This document shows positions 39,641 through 39,953 of a DNA stretch of 39,953 nt, piece after piece. The notes beneath the pieces were generated by a model. It was not told the DNA's origin. It worked only from the letters and a program-made list of their open reading frames with translations, and searched no databases. The stretch comes from Spirogloea muscicola (lineage: Eukaryota; Streptophyta; Zygnematophyceae; Spirogloeales; Spirogloeaceae): positions 1 through 39,953 of the forward strand of contig WELB01000310.1 of assembly GCA_009602725.1 (NCBI GenBank), given 5' to 3'. Position numbers and translations under genes: made by a program. Position 1 is the first letter of the stretch, and each line of letters starts with the position of its first letter.

Positions 39641-39870
39641 AGAAGAAAGGGCTCGCCCATTGGGCTTCCCTAGTGCGTTGTCGTGTTGGTAGTGTAGTCC
39701 TTTTTCGGCATCATTAAGAGAGAAAGCGCGGCCAGATTGACTGGTGGCTGGGAAAGGCCAGCCCAAAAGAATGGACAGGGTCTGAGGGAGCTTGAGTGCG
39801 AACGACTAGGACTAAGACATCAGCCAGGGAACGCTCAGTAACCTCTAGACAGGAGATGCAGATCCGAGTA
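39641..39870 (-). repeat. LINE tail upstream of the 38737 copy
   Basis: Hairpin GGCTGG-GAAAGG-CCAGCC at 39746-39763, then CCCAAAAGAATGGACAGGGT and the box ACGCTCAGTAACCTCTAGAC at about 39830. GGGCTCGCCCATTGGGCTTC (39650-39669) lies right at the start of the next truncated copy. The remaining bases to 39953 are unassigned. Confidence 0.7.
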
Positions 39871-39953
39871 GCTAGCTGGTGGAAAGACGTCGCCCTGACG
39901 GAAGCCGGAGGCCGCCGCCAAAGCTCGGCCTGCGCGCAAGTGAACCGCGAAGG

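Overview
This is a piece of nuclear chromosome from a green-lineage eukaryote, most likely a green alga. The evidence is intron-dense genes with GT-AG introns, CT-rich introns, plant-like STT3, RPN5 and FCP1/CPL4-type proteins, and a degenerate TTTAGGG-type telomeric tract. I cannot name the species. Gene models were built by hand by joining exons so that phase and family alignment both hold. They have not been checked against RNA.

Layout. 1-693: a partial second copy of exons 3-4 of the OMA1-like gene found at 12.2-14.9 kb, cut at a single N (694). 695-4754: a degraded Ty1/copia retrotransposon with a partial 5' LTR, a half-tRNA-type primer site and a complete 3' LTR. 4905-6217: a frameshifted pogo/Tigger-like transposase. 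6155-12130: a repeat-dense block with 5'-truncated LINE copies and hairpin-bearing tails in both orientations, plus a 316-bp inverted repeat made from a gag-like fragment. 12166-14906 (+): OMA1-like M48 metalloprotease, 6 exons. 14907-17400: no recognised gene, some repeats. 17.5-21.0 kb (+): FCP1/CPL4-type RNA polymerase II CTD phosphatase, 7 exons. 22314-22695 (+): an orphan last exon resembling a sulfotransferase. 22945-30889 (-): STT3 catalytic subunit of oligosaccharyltransferase, 21 exons, 805 residues. 30890-33223: repeats. 33224-37105 (-): proteasome lid subunit RPN5/PSMD12, 13 exons, 483 residues. 37106-39953: repeats, including the longest LINE pol fragment, with a zinc knuckle and a restriction-like endonuclease domain.

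The host genes are unrelated housekeeping genes (mitochondrial quality control, transcription, N-glycosylation, proteasome) and form no pathway or operon. The most distinctive content is the repeat fraction: a LINE family whose 3' tail carries a GGGCTGG/CCAGCCC hairpin, repeatedly 5'-truncated and stacked head to tail or in opposite orientation. Five isolated N characters (694, 6381, 11827, 22143, 30938) sit at odd sequence transitions and may be contig joins, so linkage across them should be treated with caution.
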